Assembly: GCA_031841125.1 (NCBI GenBank)
Contig: JAJSSI010000010.1
Location: 1 to 64,000, forward strand
From: Acanthococcus lagerstroemiae
Lineage: Eukaryota > Arthropoda > Insecta > Hemiptera > Eriococcidae
DNA length: 64,000 nt
Reading direction: 5' to 3'
Within the stretch, counting starts at the first letter, position 1. Each line of letters starts with the position of its first letter. This document shows positions 1 through 11,200 of the stretch, in pieces. The position numbers and the translations under genes are program-made. Below the pieces are notes generated by a model that was given only the letters and a program-made list of their open reading frames with translations, ran no database searches and was not told the origin of the DNA.

Positions 1-1012
1 CACTAAAAACACATGTAAAAATAGTGGCTGCGCAGAGTTATGGACTGCCTGTGCGTAGATCTCACCACAGCAGTGTAAATTTACGTAGGGGTGACGTAGC
101 TGCAGCTCCACTACTTCTTTACTCCACTCGAGGGGGAATTTTGGGACTTCGTGTATTCGTTGCGTAGTTGTGTAAAGCCTCGTATACACAATACACTTAG
201 CGAATGTGTTGGCAAACGCGTTCGGCCGAATACGTTCGGCGTTCGTTGTTCGTTCATCATGAATTCGCGGCTTCCGTTTACACTTGACGAACCGAACATG
301 TTTGTGGCTGGTCGCCATGGTCCGCTGGTAAAAAAAAACAAGCAGCCAGTTTGCTTCGTCCTTATGTCTGGTGACGAGTTGATGATAATTGCGAGCGCGG
401 CCTGTATCGTCATGGAGGAAGAAGCCAAAAAAAAAGCAAAGAAGACGACGGCGTTGGTGGGTTACAACGGCGTTGGTGGGTTACGTCTCTCTTCAAAAGC
501 AGGGCTCGGTACTGCGGAACCAGCCTAATGCAGGATCTCAAACGGAAGAACCAATATAGGCTGTTTGAGAACTTTTGCCGAATGAATCCAACTGATTTCG
601 AGTATTTACTCAATTTAATTGGACCTCAAATCAGTAAAGAAGATACACGTTTCAGAGAAAGTATACCTGCGGCAGAAAGATTACTGGTCACATTAAGATT
701 TTTGGCTTCGGGAGATTCATATACAAGTTTGATGTACACCTTTAAAATTTCAGTCACTGATTTCCCGAATTGTTCCTGAAGTGTGCGCCGCTCTAATTGG
801 AAACCTCAAAGAATATGTAAAGGTTAGTACACATATTTTATTTCTTTTTTCGATTGCTGAGTTTACAGTGCATAATAATGTATAGGCCTCTACGTTCTAT
901 GTACTATGTTTACCACTTGAAAATAAAACAAAAAGAAAAAAACGTAATCATTCCTTTTTTATAATACCAAAATGATCCGTGAACTATACCATCGAATCCT
1001 CTGAAAAAGTGG

Positions 1013-1711
1013 TTATGTGTTGCGACAAGTTGGTGAGAACACTGGGGTGTTTGACAAGTTGGTGACAGGAGTGCAATATGCTAGTGAAGACACTGCGTGA
1101 GTAGGCACATTGCTCGCTGAAAAAGTATCCACTGCAGGCGCAGGATTGACTTGAGTGAACTGTAGTAATTGAGAATAGTGCGAATCAGAAAGTGAGGGTG
1201 AAGGTGATGAGAGAGGAGTTGAGTGTGGACCGTGTGATGTTACTACAGACAAAGGTGAAGAAAAAGCACTGAATGAAGGAGAAGTGACTACTGATGCGTG
1301 ATGGTGTGTATTTTTCTCATACCGCCCCATGTCAGCGTTGAAAAGAATATCGCCAATGAGATGTTCAATCACACTTCTTGTGTATGAGCTGTATTTCCTA
1401 TGCTTTGCCGCAATATGCTCTCCATATATTGCACTATCATCTTTTGGTACATTTTGTTTCTGCACGGCATCTTTTAGTATGCTGTAAGCCTCATCAGCTC
1501 TGCTCCTGGAAGACTGACTGACGCTGCTACGCTTCTTGAGAGATCGAAAATGTTTTTCCCTTTGTGTATTTTCTGGTTGCGCTACTTCTCCTTCCGTCGA
1601 CAAGGCTTCGTCCACACTACCCAGGTCATTAGGAGCTTCCTCATCATTACGATTGTCCAGAATTATCTCCTGTTGGTCATTGTCGCTTTCATTTTGTCCG
1701 TGTACCAAATC
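1013..1711 (-). CDS. MADF/BESS protein, last exon (Harbinger partner)
   Basis: Open 231-codon frame starting at an acceptor (TTTGTAG at about 1712-1718) rather than an ATG, so this is a terminal exon. The central part has the BESS-like pattern DDSAIYGEHIAAKHRKY followed by VIEHLIGDILFNADMG; the rest is low-complexity, Ser/Pro-rich. Harbinger elements commonly encode a second Myb/MADF-type DNA-binding protein that brings the transposase to DNA. This one lies inside the transposase intron of element A on the opposite strand. The upstream exon with the MADF domain itself is not visible. It is probably non-functional along with its element. Confidence 0.65.
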   Translation of the reverse strand, partial: DLVHGQNESDNDQQEIILDNRNDEEAPNDLGSVDEALSTEGEVAQPENTQREKHFRSLKKRSSVSQSSRSRADEAYSILKDAVQKQNVPKDDSAIYGEHIAAKHRKYSSYTRSVIEHLIGDILFNADMGRYEKNTHHHASVVTSPSFSAFSSPLSVVTSHGPHSTPLSSPSPSLSDSHYSQLLQFTQVNPAPAVDTFSASNVPTHAVSSLAYCTPVTNLSNTPVFSPTCRNT

Positions 1712-1770
1712 CTACAAACATATTCATGCACTATTATTATTCTTAGGCCTATCATTACTTGTATTGTTGT

Positions 1771-1805
1771 ATTATTATTATTATTATTATTACTATTATT
1801 ATTAT
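1771..1805. repeat. (ATT)n microsatellite
   Basis: About 35 bases of near-perfect ATT repeat with one interruption, between the MADF exon and the second transposase exon. Confidence 0.9.
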
Positions 1806-2258
1806 GTTTTTTGGTAAAAAGAAGCGTAGTGATAGAGGAGTTGAGAGAATTTCAATTTATTTCTAGATGCCTTCAACTGAAGATGAATGGTTACAAGTAG
1901 CCGAGCAGTTTGAACTTCAATGGAATTTTCCACACTGTTGCGGCGCTATGGATGGTAAACACTGTGTAATAGCGGCAGTGACTACTTCATCTATAAACAA
2001 TATTTCAGTATTGTGTTGTTGGGTATTGCAGATGCTGATTACTGCTTTTTGTTTGCTGATGTAGGTTGTCAAGGGAGAATATCCGACGGAGGGGTGTTCA
2101 AAAATACTCTTTTTTGGAAAAAGTTACACAATAATGAACTGAAATTACCTGCTGTACGACCTTTAGGTGAGAGGCAAATGAAAATTCCATATGTATTTGT
2201 GGGAGATGACAGCGCTTCCACAATACTGCGTGTACGTTTTTCCACTGGGTTGCGAAGG

Positions 2259-2288
2259 GACTTTGCGTATTTGTTGCGTAGTTGCGTA
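2259..2288 (+). repeat. Direct repeat copy, possible MITE insertion in Harbinger A
   Basis: This stretch, reading GTTGCGTAGTTGCGTAA at its right end, matches 149-178 at the window start with about four mismatches. A further internal repeat, TTTTTCCACTGGGTTGCGAA (from about 2230) versus TTTTTCCACTAGGTTACAAA (from about 2320), brackets it. The block interrupts the transposase frame just after GDDS and may be a small non-autonomous element. Confidence 0.4.
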
Positions 2289-2699
2289 ACCACAGTGCTG
2301 CAACAAAACTGCGTATTCGTTTTTCCACTAGGTTACAAATATCATTTCACTCATTGGCCACACATGCCATCCACTGGCTTTTGGAATACAGAAACACGTA
2401 TTATCTATACATACATATTATTCGCACCTACATACAATAATTATTTATATATAATACCTACAGTTATTATTAATTGTACATACAATAGTTACATATACAT
2501 GGTTCTTGCTACATATGATCTGCACATTCATGGCAAACATGGAAGTGCCATTTACATTCAGAGAGACGTTGAGTTAATCTCTATTGAAACAAGCAGAGAA
2601 GACACAGTGGAAATAATCATGATCAACTTGGAGCACTGCACAGTCTCATAAATATCACGAAAGAAGAACTTTACTGTCTTCTTTGCGCCATTGTTGGCG

Positions 2700-2800
2700 T
2701 TTTCTGGGACATTCTCGTTGCTGTCGTGGGGGACATCCTTGTTAGTGACCTGGGCTGGGACATTCTTGTTGCTGTCCTGGGGGAAACGACCGATTATCCT
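2700..2800 (+). repeat. Short minisatellite
   Basis: About three degenerate units of GGGACATTCTTGTTGCTGTC-like sequence. The minus strand reads as repeated DSN(K/E)NVP peptides, but I see no supporting gene. Confidence 0.5.
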
Positions 2801-2939
2801 CTGACAATATGTCATACATGACAGTATACACGATGTACAGTATGAATTGTCTGTATTCGTGCGCTCTCCAGAATGCAGGGTGCTCGTTGAAATTCGCAAG
2901 GGTATTATTTTTGCAATTCAAGCATCCGTTCATTTATAA

Positions 2940-4600
2940 CAATCACATTTTGTGCAGTCATCAAGCTCTATAATAACCCGCAATTTTTCCAAGAAATGTT
3001 TCCATCAGCCTCTTCACAACTCCTATGAAGCAATTAATTTATAGTTTTAAAAAACACCAAAATTTTGAAGTGAAGATTGACGGGAAATACAGATGATTAC
3101 GGCACCAATCGTGTCAACAATTCATCCACGTAATTTTATTCATAATACTGCTGTGACAAGTGCTATACAATGCTTTGGTGTCTGCACTAATGAACGGAGA
3201 AGAAAGGAGAGAGTCTCATCAGTTGTACTTCAAGAAATCAACTTTCTACTAGGTCTAGCGAAGTGAAAATAATGTGGCTTTGATTGTAAGAAGCAGAAAT
3301 GCTAATGGAAGATACTCTTTTATACTTAAGTTTTTCAGTATCTTAATTATTAAACTAAGCTGATTTCATCAGTTAGTGAAGGAGATGATGACGAATCATC
3401 AATGATTGTATAGAAAAGCAATAAGAATATTTTTCTAGCACAGGAAATGCGGAAATACAAGTGAAATTAAAATTTTGTATTTTTTACCAGAATATTTCTT
3501 CATCATTGAGTGATGCGTCATTTGCTTTACCAGAATATACCTATATTGAAACACAGGATGTGGGACAAAGTTCGGGAAATCAATCACAGCATACTTATTA
3601 CATATCACTTTAAGAAGACAAATACTCACCGAGGTATATCATATGCATCGAGTTTAAAACAACTTTTGAAACAAAATCAAATTTTTCTAATGGAATTTGT
3701 GATAGAGGACACGTGGAGTTGTCCTTTGTGTCATCCGTGTCCTTACAAAAATCAGATACTGATCTGCAAGTGATAAGTAAAAATTATTAATGGTTAAAAG
3801 GAAGAGAATAACGAGAGAAAGAGCGAGAGAGATAGAGAGAAAGGTGAAACACACCCCTAACAAATAATACAAGAAATAAGAGAAGTGGTGTGGTGAGACA
3901 TATGGCAATGCAAGCGAGCCTATATGACCCCTATGACATCGCCCCCCCCTTGAAACTACATTTCGGGCATCGCACCAGTGCCAAGGGGAACGCTTCGGGG
4001 CCGAACCCAAGCCCCCATTTCTCTATGCCGGAATGGTGCGCGCATTCTGCCAGGGCCACCATGCGGTTCCCTACTGAGCGAGGTCCACCCTCCCAGAGCG
4101 CTTGCCTGGAATTAAGGTCCACCACGGCCAGATGTGCTGCCTCTTTTTCTTCCCTCACCCATCATGTGGGTACGAGGAGTGTAAATATGAATAAATTAAA
4201 AGCATGCAGGTATTTGTACGATGCCCATTAGTTGTATCTTCTTTGTGGTAACGGTGCGGCCTGGATAATGAAAGTGCTTAAAACCTGGTCGGCATTTCTC
4301 GTATGTATACAAAATGCATTCTAGTATACTTATTTGGGGATTCTAAATGATTTTAATTCACTCATTTCGTGGAAATTACGCGTGAAAATAGTGGTGCAGG
4401 CAAAGCCAAAAGCAATTCTTACGCTTATTATTAATTTGCATCCTATATGAAAAAATCCACCTTCTGCTAAGTAATTCAGTTATGTAGTTCATACCTTTTT
4501 TCTGTGTGGCCTTCAAATGGGAAACATATGCGTCCTGCGAGTCTACTGCCTCTGATTTTACATTTACTGCAGCTGAAAAAACCCGAATGTAGTTTCATCT
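2940..4600. other. No recognisable gene
   Basis: AT-rich sequence with no coding block I can support. It holds a purine-rich run at about 3800-3845 and an unusually GC-rich island at about 3931-4165 that may be a fragment of an LTR or other repeat. The open frames across the island match nothing I know. Confidence 0.5.
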
Positions 4601-4613
4601 CCAACAGAAATGC

Positions 4614-4985
4614 TCAAGCAGCAACATCAGCTAACAAGCAGGTCAGTTTGAACGCATATTTTCGCCCATGAATTTCAATTCCATCAAATAAAAACGGCAA
4701 AATTTGATCAATGAAATCTTTCAGAAATTCAGCTGGGCACGGTGGATCCTTTAAGCCTTTGTTCAGTGCTATCAAAAATACTGGCCCGGTTCCCATGCAG
4801 CCAAGAATTGGCCAAAATTTCATTGGACTTGAATGAAACAGCAGAAGTCCGTCTATATGAAATGTTAATCCAATTTCAGCTACATCACGGTCATATAGTA
4901 GGGTGCTATTTGATAGTAACGCACGTTTGACCCCTGGAAAGAGAGATTCGTTCTCTATTGCAGATTTCCGTTTGTCTATTGACTA
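4614..4985 (-). pseudogene. CACTA-like transposase fragment
   Basis: On the minus strand the sequence reads continuously through LTFHIDGLLLFHSSPMKFWP and ILGCMGTGPVFLIALNKG. This is the same pattern as the larger copy at about 18.98-22.48 kb (INIDGLPLF then GFWPILG). It is the conserved core of an EnSpm/CACTA-like transposase of invertebrates. Only the core remains; both ends are lost. The relation between the two copies is visible in the sequence, while the superfamily name comes from family knowledge. Confidence 0.6.
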
Positions 4986-5207
4986 CTCGTCATTTCTTTA
5001 ATACTCCACAATAACCGAGTTTCAGAGAAACTTACGGAGGAGCAGAAAGACGCGATGCTCGAAATTCTTTAAAAGTTTCAAACGAGTCAGAACATGGGTG
5101 AAAAGTTTTTAATCGTAGGCGGTTTTGTCACACTACAGGATCGATGTGCATAATTTATTTGGATCTTAGGATTAATTTCAGGAAGATATTACAAATTTAT
5201 TTATTTA

Positions 5208-8200
5208 TTACTGATTAAAATATGCATTGATGAATGCCGTTTTAATTGCATACCCTCGATTTGTTTCTGGCAATGCTACTACGTCGGGCTGATCTGGTTC
5301 TTCTTGTATGTCTGTTGGCATTGGATACTTCAACTCCATGATGATATTGTGCAAAATGGCACATGCACTTATCACTTTTAACGTGGTGTCTATTTTCAGA
5401 GCCAGTTTCTTCGTTAGGCATGGAAATCTTCGTTTCAGTATACCAAATGTTCTGTAAAAAAAAAAAATCAAGTTCTGATGTTAAATCGTTGCTAGGTATA
5501 ACTTGAGAATCAGTGAAAGGGAAATTATGTTTCGATTTTCGAGTCCCTAACAGCGCAAATAAACATGTTCGACAAGGAGCTGAAAAGAAACACCATTATC
5601 ATCTGCGGTTTAAAAGAAGATGATTATGAAAACTACGAGATGTCTAACCTGTTTATCAACGATTTGAAACTTAACTTGACAGAAGATAAGATAGAATACG
5701 GTAAAAGACTAGGCAGAAAATCAGAAAACTCACGACCCATGTTAATAAAATTCAACAATTTGAGACACAAGCTAGGCGTACTAAAACTTGATACGTATTG
5801 GTTATCGCTTATCAGTGGTAGCTTGCAAGCGTAGGCACGATTGTACAGTTGGGTAGTTTGAGTTGAGTTTAGTTAGTTGTAATAAACGTTCAACCGAATA
5901 ATGTGGTATTAATTTCATGTTCCAACCGGGAACATCAAAACTAAAGAAAACGCTACGCGAACTCGGGTTATCAGCCGCACAAGATTTTACTAAAGACAAA
6001 CTAAAAATTAGAAAAGACGTGGTCCCCAAAATGCAGGAAACGAAGAAAGGTAAATTCGCGGTTATTAGAGGCACTAAGCTGATAATAGAAGATTGGAACG
6101 CATCAAAGCGTAACTAACAGGCAACTGTTAAGTCTAAAAACAAAAATGCAAAAAGGACTCATGCCCAGAATGTCCAGTCTACATGGGCAATTATGGCCAA
6201 GACGTAATCACGAATCTCAACAAGAAGACAAAGGAAATTAAGATTAACAAGGTCAAAATAGCTACCATGAACATTCGCTCACTTAAGCACAACGAAAGTC
6301 TAATCAAACTAGAAGCAGCCTTTAGTGAGAAGGAAATGCCTTTCTTGCAGCCCCGTTTAACGACTCCCCGTACGAACCCCGTGAAATCCGCAAATGTGAA
6401 GAAGGGACCAGAGAAGTATGCAGTTGAGTTAAGTAGAAAAGAAAGCCAAAGACCCACCCGCTCAGAAGAAGGACAAAGAAAAACAGTCACCTTTCAACTA
6501 CGTTGCGAGTTGTGATTTGTGCTCGATTATACCTCAATTCTGCGGCACTGTTCGGATTTAATAGAGGTGTAAACATGTACTTGGTCTGAGCATATCCACT
6601 ATCTCCCAATAAAATACCTGCAACATAGTTTAACATCAGCTCATATGTAAGTATAACTCATTAACATTTCCACTATTTTATCACAGTAATTGTTTACCTG
6701 GTAATGCTCCCGTTTCAAGTTTTAATTTCACCCCTGAATTATCAAAAATTTGGCTATCATGCACAGATCCCGGCCAACGTGTAATGATGTCGTAGATTTT
6801 GTAGATTGGTCCACATACGACCTGTACGTTTAATGAGAACCGCCCCTTTCGACTCCGATACCGTTCGCCTATTTCACTGCTGGGGCACTGCAGTGGTATA
6901 TGCGTGCAATCTATGCATCCAATGACCCCAAGAAACCGTTTTATCCGGTAAAATTCGCGTCTTACTGGTTGCAGGTCTTGTGGGAAGTGGACGAAGTGAC
7001 TTAGGTGTTTGCACAGTGCCGCTGATACTCTTTTGACAATGCGGCTGATAGTGCTCTGGTGAACTCCGAAAATATCCGCGTTTACAACCTGCAAAATAGC
7101 AAAGCAAAACATATTAACAACGTGGGTCTCCTGCATTACTTGCCTGGTTATAAAGTTGGCATTAAGGAGAAAAAGGTGACGATAAGAAGTGTAACAGGAC
7201 TTACTTGAAAATGTCCATAAGTGTAGAACCAAAGTGCACACAAGAGTTGGAGCACGGGAGGAACAGGAGCACCTTTGCTGGTATGAACCTGTAAATCATT
7301 TATTACCAAAGGTAATAAATGATTGATGACATCTTCTTTCCTGAAACTAACAGGATAGTAGTTATACAGTGTGGATACGAACGTTCGCCCCGACACCAAG
7401 TAGCCCGGAAGGAGGTGAGAAATAAATCTACTTATGTGTACCTAACCTAACCTTTTTTTTTACTTTTTTTTTTTATTTATTGACCCCATCGCTGCCGACG
7501 GGCGACGAATGGGTGCGACTTGGCCGCCCCCAACCATTTTAAGGGGGTTAGTGGCCAAGCCACATGTCTTTAATGACATAATTTTACAATGCATTTATAC
7601 AGTTACTTTATCTTGTGGGTTGCCCCCCCCCATACTGACTTCCGCTTACCTATTAGGTCTTGGCTTCCATCAGTGGGGGGAGGCTTACAATGACTAATAG
7701 TCTAATCTAACTGCGTGTTATTCTCTCTTCTCTTTGCATCCTTCCTGTTACCATTTACTTCCTCTCCTCTGGAACAGTGTCCCTCATGGGGTCATTGGAA
7801 CCCATGCCCTACATCCCCCAGCAGACCAACATGTTCGGCGGCATATCAGTCCGCCAGGGGCGTCAGACAAATGAGGGTCTCTTCTTTGCGGTGTTCCTTC
7901 TTCTTCCAGCTCTTGATTCTTTCTTTATCCTTGTTGTTGTTGTTGTTGTTGTTGTCCTTGTCCACCTCTTACATCCTCTCCTCGGGAATTTATCCGTCTT
8001 CAGGTCATCGGAACTCGTGCCCTACATCCCCCAGCAGACCAACATGTACGACGGCATATCGGCCCGCCAGGAGCGTCAGACGACGAGGGTTGCGTCCTCT
8101 GTGAAGCGGGGATTCTCCTTCTTCCACAGGGCCAGCATAGTCGCCCGCATGAACTTCCTGTGCGCGTTCCCAAATTCATCCCAATCACCTGGTCGGCTCT

Positions 8201-11200
8201 CGCTCCATAGCTCGCAGAATCGGAACACATGCAACGGCGTCTCATCACCAACACCACAGGGACATGTGCTGCTCTCCCAGCGCCCCCGACGATGCAGATA
8301 GGATGCAAAGCATCCGTGTCCCGAGAGCGCCTGGCCAAGGAAGAAGTCCATCTTCTCTCCCTTAGCGCTTTCTAATCTTCCTTTTACATGTGGGAACAGC
8401 GACATGGTCCACTGTGCCACTGTTGTGTTGGTGATCCACTGCCTCTGCCATTCGACGAGTGTTGCCTCTCAAAACACCCGTTTCGCTTCCTGGATGCCTA
8501 CGGTCCCATCAATGCGGGGTAGATGTTTCCAGTCCTCCACCGGAATTTTGTTCCTCACCAAGTGCATCACACTTCTTTCCACTGTCTGGAGGTCCAGTGG
8601 AGGCTCCGCATTGATGATGGCTGCCCCCTCAGTACTGACGGTTTGGTATAGCCGGCTGCTGATGATATCGCAGCGTCTCTTTATCCGATCAATCTCGCGT
8701 TTGTACCTTACTCCCTGCACTCGGTGGTAGTACAGGGAGGAGCAATAGAAGAACTGGCTGTAGATACAGCCGGTCATCATTATTTTCCTTACTCTCTGGC
8801 TATATTCGAACATCCACTGGCACAGTTGAGTCAGTATTGGCAATGTTTTTTCACATTTCTCCCTCGTGTATTTCACGTGGGGCAGCCATGTCTCCTCTCG
8901 GTCCAGGATGACACCGAGGTACTTCATCTGCGACTGTAGGGGGACTGTCTCATTTCCGACTTGGAGCTCCAGTGGCCCAGTGTCCCTGGGGCCTGGCTGG
9001 CGGCTCGGAATGTCATTGTACAGCATTATCTCTGTCTTCAGCAGGTTCAATGACAGCTTGAGCTCCCCCAATAGTTCTTCCACTCGGATCACGGCTCTTC
9101 GTGCTCGTTCTTGGACACCGGGCATTGTGCTGTCGCCAACCACCAGGAGGGTGTCGTCTGCATAACACACCACCTCTCCCGGCAGCTGTCGGATGATCCG
9201 ATCATAGTATGTTCCACAGGGTTGGGCCCAGCACCAAACCCTGTGGACACCCTCTTTCTAGCCATCTGCTTTCTTGTTGATATCTCACTGTTCAGTCCTT
9301 GAAGTATGACCAGAAACATCTTGCTAGGTATCCTGGAGCTCCTGCGTTCTGTAGTGCCCTCATTATTGAGCGCCATCTGACGTTATAAAACGCTCCTCTG
9401 ATATAGAGGGACACTACAGCAGTCGCATCATGGTGAACTCTGCTCCTCATGACTGTCCCCAAGGCAGCATGGATGGCTTTCTCAGTGTTCGTCCCTCTTC
9501 TGAAGCCATGCTGCCTTGCATCCAGGAATTGTTCCTCCTCTAGGGTTGACTGGAGGTGCTGGTTCAGCACTCTCTCCAGCACCTTTCCCATGGTGCACAG
9601 CAGAGTGATGGGTCGGTATGCGTCCACGGTGCTGCTGTCCTTGCCTGGCTTGGGAATGAACACTACTCTCCCATCTCTCCATCGCTTCGGAAAGTAGCCT
9701 AAAGCCAGGCAGGCAGTGTACAGTCTTGGCAGCACCATTGGGTGCTCTCGGTGCAATATCTTCAACGTCTTATGATTTATTCTGTCATCACCGGGAGCAT
9801 TCCTGTTGTTGAGCTTCTTCACTATCCAACTCACCATCCCTGCTGTGACCTTCGGAGCGGGACCAGCTGTAGTGCCGATTTCATCCCACCCTCCGGCATT
9901 GTCTGGACTGAATTTTGCTTCTAGCAGCAGTTTGGCGGATTCTGCTTCATTTCTGCATCTCCCTCCACCAGGACGTCTGAGCAACGGAATAACCCTACAT
10001 TGGCCTTCAGTCGCCTTCTTCAGTGCCAAGTGGGGCTTTCCCCAGGCGTCCTTTTGGGAGCAGAATCTCCGCTAGGCAGCCATCTTCTCGGTTTTCATCT
10101 CCTTTCTGTACTGCTGCCTGACGTGTCTCCTTATTTCGTCCAGTACCAATTGCCGGAGGGGGGTGTTGTCCTCCTGCGTTCTTTTTGCAATCCCCCGCAG
10201 CATTAGCTTCATTGTCTGAAGCTGGGGGGTCCACCACTGCAGCTTCCTGCTACGGATCACCTGCCGACTGGAGTTAGCCACAGCCACCTGTAGTCTGCCG
10301 GTCAGGCCGTCGATGTACTGGTCGATTTCTTCCACCCTGCTGATTTGCCTGACTGGTTCGATGTCCATTCTTCGTATCTCCTCCTGCAATTTCTTTGGAC
10401 AGGTTATGGTAGACGGGTCCTTCCGTACTCCTCTTCCTTGGTTCGTCTCTCTGATTATAATCTGTATGAGCAGGTGATACGTAAGCGAGTCCTCATTGTG
10501 CAGGACTCGCACTTCTGGCGCGACTCCTCGGCTGCTGATATAGTCATTCACGCCAGTGGTGTCCCCTCGTCTCCACGTTATCTCCGGGGGATTGCGCAGG
10601 CTTAGTCCACTGGTAACGAGGAAGTCTTCAAACACTGCTCCCCGTTTGTTGGTAGTGTAACCCTGCAGCAGTGCCGTCCTGCAGTTGAAATCTCCCAGCA
10701 CCACCACAGGGCCCTCGATGGAATTTAGCATCTCTGTTGCGTTTTCGATTGTAGTTTCTATATTTTCGTTCGGGGAGCAGTATATGGCAACCATTGTTGT
10801 CCCCGCGGTCTTTACGGCTACCACATCTAGAAAGATGTTGGGTAGGGGCGTATGGTAAACATCCGCCCGGACAAGAATGGCTGCCCTCCCACTGACTGTC
10901 GGGTTCCATCCTGGGGCACTGATCCTGCCTCTCGTTACCAGTGGCTCCATCAGCGCTACAGCATTGTAGTTCCCTGCAAGGGCAACCTGCTGGACATGGT
11001 CCATTGCTGCCCTTGCATGGTTTGTGTTGGCATATAACACTCTTGTGGTACTAGCCATCACTCGTCCATTCTCTCAGCAGTGGCTGCGTGTGCAGTCTCT
11101 GTTGTTTGGTCTTTAGGCAGCTCCTCCGATCTGCTGCTTGTCGGAAGCATTTTGGCTTTCAGATTCCGCAGTGATATGCAGGCTCTGTCCCCCATTCTGT

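Larger units (their letters stand above)
528..2240 (+). pseudogene. PIF/Harbinger transposase, decayed (element A)
   Basis: Harbinger-type DDE transposase, which cuts and pastes its own element. The first coding block (528-822) has the family N-terminal pattern with [14 protein letters not shown] and [14 protein letters not shown], and ends at a donor-like gttagt. The second block begins after an acceptor at 1866 and has FPHCCGAMDGKH, the first catalytic Asp region, then GIADADYCFLFADVGCQGRISDGGVF. Frame changes near 765 and 1975 are needed to keep the family pattern. Homology stops after YVFVGDDS near 2210, where unrelated repeat-like sequence follows, so the C-terminal third with the catalytic Glu is missing. 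It is a dead copy. The family call is firm and exact ends are not. Confidence 0.8.

Noticed and set aside
151..528. 125-codon plus-strand frame at the window start
   Set aside because: No family pattern; overlaps direct-repeat sequence also found at 2259-2288, so it is likely repeat-derived.
2013..2651. 212-codon frame as one gene
   Set aside because: Only its first third is Harbinger transposase; the rest is repeat-like sequence read by chance after the insertion near 2210.
7715..8301. Plus-strand frames over 7.7-8.3 kb
   Set aside because: They are antisense to the R1-clade LINE and its duplicated 3' UTR.
8404..10206. Several plus-strand frames of 60-108 codons
   Set aside because: Antisense shadows of the LINE endonuclease/reverse transcriptase gene.
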